A DNA stretch of 64,000 bases from Lamellibrachia columna (GCA_963662155.1 OY759271.1:38993581-39057580); one strand, 5' to 3'; counted from the stretch's first letter, positions 44,168 to 57,645 are shown. The notes: generated by a model from the sequence alone, not told the origin. Translations and numbers: made by a program.

Positions 44168-47114
44168 GTAAGCAAGTCGTGTTTGGTCACCGGCTGTGCT
44201 TTTAAGGAAAGACGCACCTTACACTTACCAGGGTTGGCAAGTATCGGACGAGATGGTAAATACCATTGTGGTATTTATCGCCTCGTCAGAAATACCTTTC
44301 TGACGTCTAAAGAAAAGCACCAGAAACCATCACTGCCACCAGAAACCGTCAGAAATACCGTTCTAACGTATAACTATAAAGCATCAGAAACGAAAAAACA
44401 TGTACCATTTTATTTAATTTGTAGACTAATTTAAAATCAATATTTTTATTAGACCCTATTATCCTGTCAGTTTATTCATATACAAGTACAACTTTTACTC
44501 TGTGTATTATTGTGTTCAAATATGCTTGATTTGTTAGCACATGGTACCATGGTCCATGGTGCCACAATAATTGTGGCACCATGGTATCACTAGGCAGCTA
44601 GCTTTTAAAACAACAAAACAGGTGTCAGCAATAACTGGGAAACCATGACTGAAACTGGCTCGGGTGTAAGTGCACACCAACAATAATATTGGCATTGGAA
44701 AGGACATCAATGAACTGAGTTAGGTGTCAATAACAATTTGGAATGCAATATAATGCTAGGCAAAGATTTCTTGGAATTAAGATTAAGCAATACAAATGTA
44801 GTTACAAACAGGATTGGTCAGTAAAAGGCTCCTATTATTGCAATATCATCATGCAGACTGGGGCTCAATATCAAAGAATATTTCAACTCCAGTTCCAGTA
44901 TTAAAAATCACATTATTGCTTTGAGCCACATCCCTGTTGACTTGGCTTGTTTTCTAAACAATGACAATGGACATGGAGTGAGTGTAACAGGCTAATAATA
45001 TTATGCTAAATTGTTGTGTGGAGATTGTCCAATTGCTGGATAACAGGCATGATGTGACTGAACTGACATGAAATGATAAATTATATTAGCAATTTTGAGA
45101 TGGATGTTAAAGTAAATTGCATGCATGTGCATAAAGTGTTGATAACAGCTACATTGTGAATATATTAGCAATTTTGACACAGCAGGTCTATCAATAAATG
45201 AACGTGTTAATTGAAAATGTTAACTAAAATGATATCTTATGTAATATTACTCATGATTTTGTTATTCTTTCTATGCATGAATAACAAAACACATACCAGC
45301 AGACGCTCAATAATAATAATATGGTAAGCATGCAAAGTTGTTTTTTATCTAAGTATGAATATCATAAATATGTTCCGTGTTATATCAAAATATATTTTGC
45401 TCAGACAAGACTCTCCATCGTTATTGTTGTAAATATACGTTGTGACATCTCTAATGCAAGATCAAGCGAGATTTCAATGGGTTGAATTTAGGAATGGGTT
45501 GAATTTGACACTGTTGACTGTACTGAGACTAGAATGATAATATGTAGAACTTATGGAAAAGGTTTTGAAACCTATTAAAGAGAATTGCAATTAGATCTAG
45601 ACTATTACAATCTAACTATAATCGAGCTAACATATGTATGTTTGTAACTTTATATGTGGTTATGTTAACATTTTCCTCCTAGATGGCTTGACCCCAGGCG
45701 CCAAACTTTCAGGGATTAATCTACGACTCCACGAATGAAACATAGCACCTTTATTTTTTCTAAATACCCCGTATATCAAAGGTTTTTAGTTGTTTTTGTG
45801 GTAAATCAAATATTTGCTACGTAAAGCATTAACTTCCAACAATCGCAGAAATGGCGTGCACGCGGCGAATACTTCGGTACATAAACCGTTTGAGAGTATG
45901 TAGCACCATCTGGGCGGTTTATATTATGTAAAATGTTAACTTCCAACAATCGCAGAAACCACACGTGCACGGTGAATACTTCGTCTAGCCATATTCATAA
46001 AAGCGATCACCTATTTAGTAAACATTGCCATCATGACTGTCACGTATGAACTACCAAGTTATCCCGTCCTGTGGACGGGCATTTTTACTAGTATATGTAA
46101 AAATAATAATTAAATGTTTGACTGATCACTTTAGAGTTAATTAACCACATCATGTCATCGAGTATATATGATTATATGTAGACAGAGAGTGCAAGTGAAA
46201 AAGACCAATGCATTTATGATAACGCCTGTCTGTAAAACACTACAGTTCACTGTTCCTGCAATATGCAGAACTTGCTTACTAATTCGTAGTAAGTTTTCTA
46301 TTCCAGTGATGCACTAGTCAAGTTACAGCTTACAAGTAAAAGGCTCCAGCTTTCAGGTTTCAACTCCCGGATAGAGTACTGATTCATTCTTTTGCTATGT
46401 ACAGTACACAAAGCTCAACTGTGGAAATTGGCCATCCGTGTGTATCAAGTAAAACATTTACATTTCCTACAATACATAAAAGGTACCAACTACTATTCAC
46501 TCATAATTTCTGTTTTCCGTTCCAGTGCATATCATGTTTATGTGTAGCACGCTGCAATGGAAAACAGTTTATAAAACTTTCGCCTAGTTTATTCAGATCT
46601 ACACATCATACCAATGATACCATACGCAATGAACTATTTTGGGTTCCATGGGCAACAGCACAACTCAGTTGCTTGCTCATTGATGGAACTGTTATGATTA
46701 TCCGTATTAACAGTAACTATTGTTATTAGTATTTATTTTAGCGGCAATATCTTTACAATTACAGTATCTGTAAAGTGTATTTTGAATAGAGCAACTTTTA
46801 GTGTTTGGTACATTTTGTCCACTAAATGGATTATATAATATTTTTTAAATCAGTGAATACAGTGACAATAACAGTAAATATAATGATGTCTTAAAAAGTT
46901 AGCTGTACAACCACTACAGCTCCTATGTGATGGGCATTTTACTGTGAAATGACCATCCTCTTTCTACATTATACATATATGTCGCATGTAAGTCGGTGTA
47001 CCTAATCTGTGTATATTACGTATATAATTTTTTGTAATTATGGTTGGCATGCCTCATTAAATTCATTTATAGCTATGTTGATAAGCGAATTAAATACCAT
47101 TAGGCGAAGTTTCT
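44168..47114. other. No gene seen; two hairpins and a diverged repeat pair
   Basis: AT-rich sequence, possibly the first kinesin intron. A perfect inverted repeat lies at 44554-44584. Two diverged copies of a segment with aacttccaacaatcgcagaa lie at about 45831 and 45938, and a 7-bp-stem hairpin (cccgtcctgtggacggg) at 46063-46079. The open frame at 46397-46729 has no recognised domain. Confidence 0.5.
44554..44584. repeat. Perfect 15-bp inverted repeat
   Basis: Arms ccatggtgccacaat and attgtggcaccatgg are separated by one base. They would form a 15-bp stem in RNA or a cruciform in DNA. Nearby sequence also contains ggtaccatgg. Confidence 0.9.
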
Positions 47115-47662
47115 GAGGGTAACTGCTTTGTATATGTAGCAATAACTGCTTTGTATATGTAGCAGTAACTGCTTTGTATATGTAGCAGTAACTGCTTTGT
47201 ATATGTAGCAGTAACTGCTTTGTATATGTAGCAGTAACTGCTTTGTATATGTAGCAGTAACTGCTTTGTATATGTAGCAGTAACTGCTTTGCACATGTAG
47301 CAGTAACTGCTTTGTACATGTAGCAGTAACTGCTTTGTATATGTAGCAGTAACTGCTTTGTATATGTAGCAGTAACTGCTTTGTACATGTAGCAGTAACT
47401 GCTTTGTACATGTAGCAGTAACTGCTTTGTATATGTAGCAGTAACTGCTTTGTATATGTAGCAGTAACTGCTTTGTATATGTAGCAGTAACTGCTTTGTA
47501 CATGTAGCAGTAACTGCTTTGTATATGTAGCAGTAACTGCTTTGTATATGTAGCAGTAACTGCTTTGTACATGTAGCAGTAACTGCTTTGTACATGTAGC
47601 AGTAACTGCTTTGTACATGTAGCAGTAACTGCTTTGTATATGTAGCAGTAACTGCTTTGTAG
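47115..47662. repeat. 23-bp minisatellite, about 24 copies
   Basis: The unit is agcagtaactgctttgtata followed by tgt. Each contains the inverted repeat agcagt-a-actgct. The only common variant is tatatgt/tacatgt. The long minus-strand frames (23 leaves remainder 2 and the unit has no stop) are artefacts. Confidence 0.96.
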
Positions 47663-50600
47663 CAGCCTCAATTGGTCCAATATGTTCCTATATATGTTAT
47701 ACAGCATTTCCAAATTTGTTAATTCATAATTTGCTTTTATCATTGTCGTATATTTTGGGAGGCATTTCCTGTTCTGCTGTTTAGCAGCTTTCATCGGTGA
47801 ATCGTGCAATATTCATCAATGCTACAACATTTCATGATTTTACTCAGAAACTACTTAAAATTTAGCTACATTATAAACCTACTTAGATTATGAAGGCTCA
47901 CAAGTTTGTGTGGGATATAGTCAGAGCGGTTGATTGAGAATAAAACTCTAAATTTGAAAAAAAAATTACTTTTGGTTGAGATGTTATTAACTGCTTTAAT
48001 AAGTTGATCTTTGCAGATTACTACAGATTACTACAGATTACTACAGCCACATCACAACTACTGAACATGGCTTGGGGTTTTGTGCCATGTGTTAAATTTG
48101 TTTATATGCGTGATATCACACTGAGGGCATTTTGTTGTGGACATTGTCTTAGCCAGAGTAGTGACTACAGCCTGTTGTCATGGAAACTCCTCCTGGTTAG
48201 TGCACTGCCTAAAGGAGTAGCTCTCAAAAAGTCTACAATGGGCATCTTTAGATGAATCTTTGTTGTGTCTAAATCTCTAATGGAGTAGCCCTTGATAAAC
48301 TTGTAGTTGTCTTCTGACCAGTGTCTGTGGGGCATAAGTTCCACAAAACCCTGCTTGGTTTTTGAACCATTCTTTTGTAGACCTAATAACTAGTCTAGTG
48401 GCATATCTTCTGTTTGGTGTGATAGTTAGTGAGATAACAGCAATTCAGTGCTGTGGGCTGCAACCATAGCAGATAACACCTGTATTTACTGGCAGATTTT
48501 ATTTCCCTAGACCCAGATGGTTTATGGGGTCTGGGCAGGAGCCTTGGGAAGGTAATCAGAACCAAGATGATGTGAAGGGCCATTCATATTCTGATTGGAT
48601 CATATCAGGTCTATCATGAGTCCACCTGTATGGGGTGGGGACAGATAGGGTAACAAATTGGCCTGCCCCCCCCCCCCCCCCCCCCCCCGTTCAGGAAACC
48701 AGGGTGGTTGTTGATGAGCCTGGAGGCTGTTTATCAGGTCTTCCACTGTGACTCAAGCAATGTTGTTCCATTCAATCCCTTGTGCATGTAAATAACCTGT
48801 TTTATCCTCAAGTTCACTCAGAAATGACCTCTGTGATGATGTTGCAGCACATCCATAACTCCTGCCGTCCTCCTGGGCATGGGCTGATTCTAACAGCAAT
48901 TATGACACATCGTTTGTGTAGATATATGTGTAGATGCTTCAGGGAAGTGAAGTGTTTTAGTAACTAGTTATTGACTCTACAGGTTTGGTTATGTGTAACG
49001 TACAAGACAGCTGCGGTGTTGTAGCAAGTAGCCGCTCAATGTTCTAGTGGCTGAGACATGGTTTTATTTATTGTGTGGCTAAAAGTAGTTAGTTAAATGT
49101 AAATAAATACCTAGGGCATGGTTTGGCACATGAAAGCGACTTTGTAACTTAACTAAAATTGGCAATTTGTTATGCACATTAACATTGCACAAGACACAGT
49201 GAACAGTTTTTAATCTCATTGTTGGTTGAGACCAAGTCCTAACATTGCAGTTAAGAAACAAGTTTTAGTAATTTTCTATAGATCAAGTAATTCGAGTTGT
49301 TAGTGCACTGGTCTTCATTCTGTTCTCCTGTGTTGCGGAAGTGCCCAAGTAGAAAACTTCATATAATGCATTCATAGGAAACACCTAGACATGTATATCT
49401 TGAAACGTCATCATCTCTCAGGTGCAAAACTCACCGAAGACACTTAAGCACGACACAAAACATCACCTCAGTACATGAGCTATTAGTGTCGTTTTTTCTG
49501 TGAGCTTCAATGCCCTGTCTGTGGCAGTGACTCATCCACTGACACTGCAGCCATCTGGCTCTGATTGCTACTTGATGTTCCTGTGCTTATTGATTGTTAT
49601 TCTGTCTGGGGGTGCTCCAGACAATCATTGGAAAACTATAGCACCATTATGATTTTCATTAACTGGTAAAAAGCTGGGAGGAAACAACCTCAGTTGTTTG
49701 GTTGAAAGATTTTGTGGCACCTTATATATATATATATATATATATATCAGATTTAGGGGTTGCCCGGTCGCCAATGCCGCCCAAAAATGGCTTCTGGCGA
49801 CTTCAATTTATGACTACAGTGGCCCGCATGGCGACTCAAAATATATTTACAGAGCTGCAATATTTTAGATGCAGCAAAAATAAAAGGAATGTTAATAAAC
49901 ATCTCAGAAGTGTTGTCCTGGTTTATATTGCATTTATGTGTTTGTGATACGTTTGATGTTGCAAGAAATGTTGCTAAACCGTAGCCGAAGCGATATCAAT
50001 AGGGAGCATTCGTTGTATTTTTCATCAACCACATCGACGCTCACCGTGTAACTGAAAGGTCATTCTACACTGAAGTAATAACCGGTCATGTTAATAGTCT
50101 TGGCGCCGTGTCGCGCCACTTTTATATACGCTTCCGGTGAATTAATCGGGAACCTGGTAAAGTTTCTCTACGCTGGCGCCACGTAACGCCACCTGATGTC
50201 CTGTGACGCGTAGACTCTTGGAGTACCATGTTATGAAAACAAAACAATCTGTCACGTGTACAATTGCATACTGTATTTTATTCAGTATTGTGTATTACAT
50301 TGTATATTACATTGTGTATTACATTGTATATTACATTACTGCCTTGAAAATAAATGTTTTAAAAATGTGTGCTTTTGATGTTTTTGTTTGTTGTTTACTT
50401 TCTATCATCAAATTATTGATTAGCAAGTGGGCTACCTAAGAAGCTGTCGGGCTACTTCACTTTGCAAGGTTGGTAGCCCAACTGGCTACCTTCCATGACT
50501 TGCTAAATCTCACCACTGTATATATATATATATATATACATATATATACATATAAATATATGTCAGCAGCGCTATACTATATAAGGGTATAACATTGATT

Positions 50601-51229
50601 CCCCTAACACTATCAGAGTGTTGAGGTGAGTGTAAGCCAACATACCAGGGCTCGTGATACTCACAACTTTACACAAGACGTCTAACCCCTTTAATAATAA
50701 TTAATGTATTGTTTACCTGTATTTCTAGACTCTACATTCTGACCATGGTGGACAATACTAAACTAGACATTCAGATGTTGGGCCACTGCAATTAAACACT
50801 ATAATTTTCCTTCTTAGAAGTCCTAGACCCGTGCAGGGCTCGACCCCACCTGCAGTAAACCCAGGAATCTAGGTCAAGTCAGGTGAATATAGTGATCTCG
50901 ATTGTATCGTAGTATAACCAGGAATGCACTGTAACCACAACATTTACCAACCACATGGTTCTATTTTATTTGTATTCACTGACTTAGACTGAGCTAAATC
51001 ATCACAAACTGCTACATATGTATAGAGTTTAATATGATTTCTTGGAATTAATTAAGTGTGTGCCTGTGATAATTCAGTTTTATATAGGAATAGCATGTTT
51101 AATAACATATGGATTATCTATGAGCTGGTGCAGAGGAGCGATACATTGGGATTGAGCATTCATTAGAGACACTCTTGAGACTGTTTAATCAATAGAAAGC
51201 CAGCACATGAATGTTACTAGAAGTACTTA
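47663..51229. other. No gene seen; simple repeats
   Basis: Contains four copies of a 10-bp unit (gattactaca) at about 48016-48046, a run of 23 C at 48666-48688, TA tracts at about 49726-49748 and 50516-50560, and short gtattacatt repeats near 50290-50335. The 0.8-kb block between the two TA tracts has several tggcgcc/gtagcc-like strings and may be an inserted non-autonomous element, but I cannot define its ends. No coding exon is recognised. Confidence 0.45.
48666..48688. repeat. Poly-C tract, 23 bases
   Basis: Uninterrupted run of 23 C on the plus strand. Its length is likely variable and may be an assembly approximation. Confidence 0.95.
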
Positions 51230-51775
51230 GTAGGCCAGTTGGTGTTACTAGAAGGTTGTGGGCCACTGAGTAGGCCAGTTGGTTTTACTAGAAGGTTGTG
51301 CGCCACTGAGTAGGCCAGTTGGTTTTATTAGAAGGTTGTGTGCCACTGAGTAGGCCAGTTGGTTTTGCTAGAAGGTTGTGTGCCACTGAGTAGGCCAGTT
51401 GGTTTTACTAGAAGGTTGTGTGCCACTGAGTAGGCCAGTTGGTTTTACTAGAAGGTTGTGGACCACTGAGTAGGCCAGTAGTGTTGGTGTTACTAGGAGG
51501 TTGTGGGCCACTGAGTAGGCCAGTTGGTTTTACTAGAAGGTTGTGTGCCACTGAGTAGGCCAGTTGGTTTTGCTAGAAGGTTGTGTGCCACTGAGTAGGC
51601 CAGTTGGTTTTACTAGAAGGTTGTGTGCCACTGAGTAGGCCAGTTGGTTTTACTAGAAGGTTGTGGACCACTGAGTAGGCCAGTAGTGTTGGTGTTACTA
51701 GGAGGTTGTGGGCCACTGAGTAGGCCAGTTGGTTTTACTAGAAGGTTGTGGGCCACTGAGTAGGCCAGTTGGGTT
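51230..51775. repeat. 40-bp minisatellite, about 13 copies
   Basis: The unit contains actgagtaggccagttggtt and ttactagaaggttgtgtgcc. A variant block (ggccagtagtgttggtgttac) occurs at about 51472 and 51679, so several units were duplicated as a block. Confidence 0.94.
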
Positions 51776-52784
51776 GTGTACACAAACATGGCTTCCGACA
51801 TTTAGCAATGCTGTCTACATTATAAGAAGACGATGGAATTTGGAAAGCCATACTTCTAAGTGTGTAGTTGTTATGCAGCTGATAGTGATGCTATTGATAT
51901 AATTTAATTTAATTTAAACTAGGAAAAGAGCAACTTCATCTGAAGATTAACAATAATCATAATTAGTTTTAAAACTTCCCCGATCATAGCAGCCAAAAAT
52001 ACCTAAGCCTGTAATTGTGCGTAGCAGCTAGCCAGTCTGCCGACCGTTGCTTTTCATAATTTATAACCCGATCAGATTCAAATTTCAAACAGAACGAGAT
52101 ATGATAATGAGGCAACCACGTGCCATCACCATTTTGGCATAGTAATTTTTTGTGCCCTGCCCTTTTGTTGATCGTGGCATCGTCGGTCATTAGTTTGAAA
52201 TTTTCTTTGTTTATTTAAATTTTATATTAACAACTTTTCATTATATTGTTAAGCACACAGTGTGAAAGAGTTTGTTATCTTTCTGGTGTTGGTTTTATGT
52301 AATTTTAATTTGAAACAAAACATTCCAGTCACACTTCACAAACCACAATTGGTACCCATCTAGAAAATGATGTTTTCATGCATGTTGACAAAAATGTGCA
52401 AAATAGATAGTTAAAAGTAACCATAAGAATTTAATAATTGTTTTAGTGGAACAAAACTAAGAAACATGCTTCTCGGGGTTAATGGCAAAGACATTGGAAT
52501 TCTGTACAGTTTGGTGATGTTTTTTGGTCAATATTCCCTAAAGTTCGCTTCATGATTTGAAAATCAAATAATTGTACCACAGCAATTCTTACAGACAATT
52601 TTTTTTTTATTCAGTGGTTGTTGGGATATATATACTCATTTTGCTGCAAGCTATGAGCGACATAAAACACAATTGGTGACCATCTTAAGGACAGGTATAA
52701 CCCAAACAATATCTTTCTTATTATAAGTCTTAAAATATGAAATTTGGGCAAGTAAGTTCAATAATATCAGAAAAAAGAGACAAT
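51776..52784. other. No gene seen
   Basis: AT-rich unique sequence. A 68-codon minus-strand frame at 51984-52190 has no recognised domain. Confidence 0.45.
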
Positions 52785-52985
52785 GACCCTATTATGACAA
52801 GTCACGTGATCCAAAATGGCCATTTTCGCCATTATCAGTCAATGTTGGTGGGTTTCTATTTGTTCTAAAGTCAATTACAATTTCGTTGGTGTTCTTTACG
52901 TTGAACTGCGCCATTAGTCTTTGCACTTCTTTTTTATACATTGTGTTGTCGTCACGGCAGATGAATCCAGCCAAACATTTATCAT
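52785..52985 (-). pseudogene. Decayed LINE reverse transcriptase fragment
   Basis: On the minus strand the frame reads AGFICRDDNTMYKKEVQRLM, then AQFNVKNTNEIVIDFRTNRN, then PPTLTDNG. This matches the region just after the catalytic YADD of CR1/L2-type non-LTR retrotransposons, where G-I-N-DE--YR-EV--L is followed by LNV-KTKE-VIDFR and P-L-ING. Only about 60 codons remain, several typical residues are lost (for example the W of the first helix), and both flanks are unrelated. It is an old truncated copy. Confidence 0.6.
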
Positions 52986-54021
52986 CGGCATATTAGAGAA
53001 GTATGTCCTTGCTGTTTTATTGGATTGGCCTACAGTCACTGATCATTTATGTACAAACATTACAGAAACATATTTTCAGCGTGGACAAAATATGCCATGT
53101 CTCTGTAAATGATTGAACAATGTCACACAGGACATTTCTAAAAAAACTAAATGAAGAAAATGGCATTTGAAATTTTTTATTACCTATACATTACATTTTA
53201 AATAAATAAAATGCACATTTCTTGGTATTGATCAGCTTCATTCGGATGTAGAAATTTTAGTGTGTTTAAAATAAAAATGTGAAATAAATCTTGTGAAAAA
53301 ATCCTAATTTGCATTTTTTTATCGAATCTATGGGTTACACCTGTCCATGAGGTAAACCAGTTGTCAGAAATGTTGCCTCTATGAAACTTTGCACTGCCTG
53401 TATGAACTGAACCATAACAAATCCAGATTCGGATATATTCTAGAATTGAGTTTTGCATCCACTTGGACATAGATTGGAACTGCCATCAATGGCGGATTGA
53501 GAATTTAAAAACATGTTGAATTGGAATTGATTTTCTGTAGTCATGATTTCGTATTAATGAGCATGTGGGTTGACAGTTGCCAACAGTGACACACCACAAC
53601 CAGTCTATGTAGACATGAGGCCATCAGGGCCCAGAAACGGAGTGGGAGACATCAGGGCCCAGAAACGGAGTGGGAGACAATCAAGTGTTATCTGGTCATT
53701 TTTTCTCTGGTGTGTCAAACAGATAATCTGCTTTGTTGTGAGATTGTGGCAGATGCTCTGAGCATCTGGTGGGGGCGGGTGCACTGCCCCTCTGCCGTGG
53801 CCAAACCATTGGCTTCTGTTGTACAATGTGAGTTCACTGGAGTATTGATTGCCTCTGCAAAATTAATTACCACATCACCATTGCAGTTGTCTCCTGTCTC
53901 TCTCCCAATCCAGACACTTCCCTGATAGATGTAGACACACAGTCTTGGTCCGATTTAGCAAGTTGTGAAATACTAATGATGTGTATTGTCTTCTTAGTTC
54001 AAAAGGAAGTATTGTAATAGT
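52986..54021. other. No gene seen; 28-bp duplication
   Basis: Mostly AT-rich. A perfect 28-bp tandem duplication (atcagggcccagaaacggag then tgggagac) is at 53623-53678 inside a GC-richer patch (53570-53690). I could not make this into a supported exon. Confidence 0.45.
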
Positions 54022-54111
54022 ATGTTCATTACAGTGCACATTGTGTTCATTACAGTGCACATTGTGTTCATAACAGTGCACATTGTGTTCATAACAGTGC
54101 ACATTATGTTC
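54022..54111. repeat. 21-bp repeat, 4-5 copies
   Basis: The unit is gttcattacagtgcacattg plus one base, with ataacag variants. It lies directly upstream of the LINE remnant and falsely extends its open frame. Confidence 0.9.
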
Positions 54112-55270
54112 AGTACATTCAAAAACAAGAATAAAAATGGTTTCAGATTTACAGAAATACAAGAGGAATCCGTATCACAAATAATTAACAACCTTCCAAA
54201 TAAAAATAGCTATGGTTTTGATGGAATATCCAGCAAATTATTCAAACTTATTGAACCAGACATAATGAAACCTTTAACATTATTAATAAATCAAGTGCTG
54301 AACACAGGACAATATCCTGACAAAAAAGTAGCAAAAGTTATAACCATATTTAAGAAAAATTATCCCACATTATTCACAAATTATAGACCAATATCCCTTT
54401 TCCCGGTTATTTCAATAGTCTTGGAAAGAATTATGAATAACCAATTGCTCATGTATTTTACTAATACAAAACTACTGTCTAATAATCAATACAGTTTCAA
54501 ACCCCACCGTTCAACTGAATATGCAGTAGAAATAGTCGATAGGATCACTACACATTTGAATAACGACCAATTACCCATCAGTATATTTCTTGATTTATCG
54601 AAAGCATTCGATACACTCGACCACACTATCCTCCAAAAATTAGAACATTATGGGTTGGAATCATCAGCATTACAATTACTAAAGAGTTACTTAACAAACC
54701 GTGAGCATTTTGTCAAAATTGGTGACATAAAATCAAATGTCTTACCTATAAACATGTGGGGTCCCACAAGGCTCAATACTAGGTCCTCTATAAACACGGG
54801 GGTCCCACAAGGCTCAATACTAGGTCCTCTGTTATTCATTATATATATTAACGATTTCTCACAAGCCAGTACTGTCATTAAATTCATTACATATGCCAAT
54901 GAAACCATATTTAAAAGCCTCACTGTTCTAAAGGTTGAAGACTTACTTAAAATACAGATACTACAATTTTACTATAAATTCCTGCACAAACAATTACCAG
55001 CATACTTACAAACTGGCAGATAAATTAGAATACATACATACATAATCATCTCACGCGTAAACACAACAAAATACACACATTTAGAACACAATACGAATTT
55101 GCCAAAACATTTCTGAAATACAATTTACCACTTATCATCAACAGTACTCCAGACATTTTAAAAGACAAGGTGACCACACCCAGCTTACAGGGATATATAC
55201 ATTATGCTAAAAAATTTATTATAAAAAGCTATCTATGCATATGCACCAACGTTAACTGCTACACTTGAAT
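54112..55270 (+). mobile_element. 5'-truncated LINE with decayed reverse transcriptase
   Basis: An open frame to 55023 carries reverse transcriptase motifs in order: YGFDGISSKLFK; NYRPISLFPVIS; motif A FLDLSKAFDTLDH; motif B GVPQGSILGPLLF; and at the catalytic motif C YANET in place of YADDT. The spacing matches jockey/CR1-like non-LTR retrotransposons. Just before motif B a 41-bp segment (ggtcccacaaggctcaatac) is duplicated, the first copy reading out of frame. After YANET the sequence jumps to the C-terminal region (LQFYYKFLHKQLPAYLQ), an internal deletion. Past the stop, 55024-55270 still encodes LINE-like sequence (YNLPLIINSTPDIL). The endonuclease is missing. Inactive. Confidence 0.85.
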
Positions 55271-57600
55271 GCATGATCAATAATGAATACTTAATCCAGC
55301 TATACGCGTTAACATTAATTTACACAAGCGGAAATATACAATAAATTCATTGAACTTATGAAAAAAATTAGGAAAATGCATTCTCATGGAATCAAGGTTT
55401 TGATATCTTCCCTAAGATATTTGTACTTTTGTTACATCTTTGTATTGACAATAATAGTTCACAAAGAAAGGGTTACAAAATAGTGTTAACTTGAGAGTGC
55501 GTGAAAACACTCCACAATGTTATTAGAGACCATTAACAACCAGATTAAGTACTGAATTATTTATGTCATCGCCAACAAATTCCTTTCACAGATGACATTG
55601 ATCACTGCAGAAACAAGGTGAATTATATATAAAAGAAAGCCATTAGATAATTTAAACATGCCATAAAATTTACCAAATAAATTTAAAACCCACTTTTTTA
55701 CATAATTTTTTTTATTGAAGCCAGTTGGTGCATTCTGATGGAATTAATCACACTGGAAAGCGCGAGTCAAACCAGGCGTGTGATAGTTGACTGTGCTCAC
55801 GGTGGACGCTAATGGTCTCTAACTGTGAGTATATTAAAACATAAACACACAGTCAATGACAACATACCACTACCTGGTGACCAAAGAACACTTGGCAAAT
55901 GGAAGGTGACGCACACATGCGTTATTGTGTCACTGTCACACATATAAATGATTACACAAACTTATGTCTCGCCCAGACATGTACAATGCGGACTCGGTGC
56001 CTGTGGGGGTAATAAAGGATGTTTACTTGTATGTACATCTTGCGTGTCCATTAAGAAACATGTCTTATTAACTAGGTCAGTGGACTAGGAGTTGAACATA
56101 CAAATTATATTGTGCTTAGATTGGGAATATTGTGTTTAAAAATAAAAAAATTATCAGTAAAATAAAAATGATCAATAAAATGAAAATGATCAATAAAATA
56201 AAAAGATAAATAAAAGAAAAGAAAAAAGATCAATAAAATGTATTGATTAATAAAATTATAAGTAAGCTTAAAATTATAAATACAAAACAAAAAAGTGATA
56301 AATAGTAGTATGGTAGTGTGGATCACTTGCTTGTATAAAACATTTACATCTCATCACTGCACTTTGCAATCTTAAAAAGATGGCCCAAAAACATGATGTG
56401 CAAGAGGGGCCATATGTATACAGGTTTGACACCATCTCTAGACGGACAGGTGGTTCACAATGGGTAATATGCTTCATCACGTTATAATAATTATAGTTCA
56501 GTGTATGTATGACAGAACTAGATCAACCTCCCAGCAATCACCTATCACTGTCAGGAAAGCAACTTATTTCTTAGAAACATGTATTCAAAAGTAACAAGAC
56601 TTTATAATATTGGGTCACCCGTGCACAGTGATATGAAAAAAAATGTTTTACTTTAATTACTGGTAGTGCAGATTGTAAACCACATAAAGCCAATTGAAAC
56701 ATCAACATAGTGACAAGATATTTGGTTCTTAATAACAAGGGTTATTAACCCAATTCTTTTTTCAAAAGGTGTCTATCATTCTGAGGTGGTTGAAGGGTGA
56801 CACGAGGCAGTTTGTGGGGTTATGTAGAAATGGTAAGTGTGTATACCCCTTTACTGAATTGTTTATGTATTCAAAGCAAAATATTGCAATCTGTTGATTT
56901 TCAGGGAGAAAAGATGCCTTCAACGCTTTGTCAAAAAAATAGTCTGCTGGATAAGGGGATTATACATTAAACTACCAGTAACCCATTCTCTATACATGTG
57001 CATACAGAAAGTATAGAAACAATGCTTTCATGCCAACAACAAATAATGCCTTATCACTGTTTATTAAAACAGTGCTTCATCATTGCCATGAAGGAGCGTT
57101 CTAGTCTGAGTTCAGTCTTGTAACATTTTTATAGCATCTGTAAAACCAAACAGTAGCCAGATATTAAATTAGTCTGCTATTGTTACAAGTGAATAATTTA
57201 CTTTTATTTATACTTACAATCGTGACGTCAAAAAAAATCAAATATAATTAAATATTGTAAATGTGACATAAGCAAGCAAAACATTTAGGTAAAAATTAAT
57301 ATAAAAAGGAAGATTATCAAAATAGTATTTGGTGGTTTTATAATGGTCAACTCAACTGCATGTCCAGTATAGAGGTTAACATCTCTTGATGTGGAGTTAG
57401 CCACAGAGACCAGACAATACACTGAACCAGCAGACACTGGGGGTGATTTATACATTCAGTGTGACTGTCACTGCCCAACTGTCACTGTCTGGCCTGCGCT
57501 CAAGCCTCATCATTCACCTGTACAGAAATTGAAAGTACAAGACAGTTCATTGTTATCTGATGACTAAATTGGTTGTTCACTCTATATCCAAGCGCTCCAG
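55271..57600. other. No gene seen
   Basis: AT-rich. 56130-56270 is a low-complexity aataaaatgatcaa stretch. Nothing else is recognised. Confidence 0.45.
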
Positions 57601-57645
57601 GTTTTGAAAACCCTGGCCGACGAGTTGATTAACAGAAATTGGGTA
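57601..57645 (+). other. Possible small exon
   Basis: A string resembling acceptor-exon-donor: gcgctccag, then sequence translating as VLKTLADELINRNW, then gtaaac. The GC and codon composition differ from the surroundings, but no family is recognised and no partner exon is found. The frame continues open to the adjacent 39-bp array. Confidence 0.2.
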
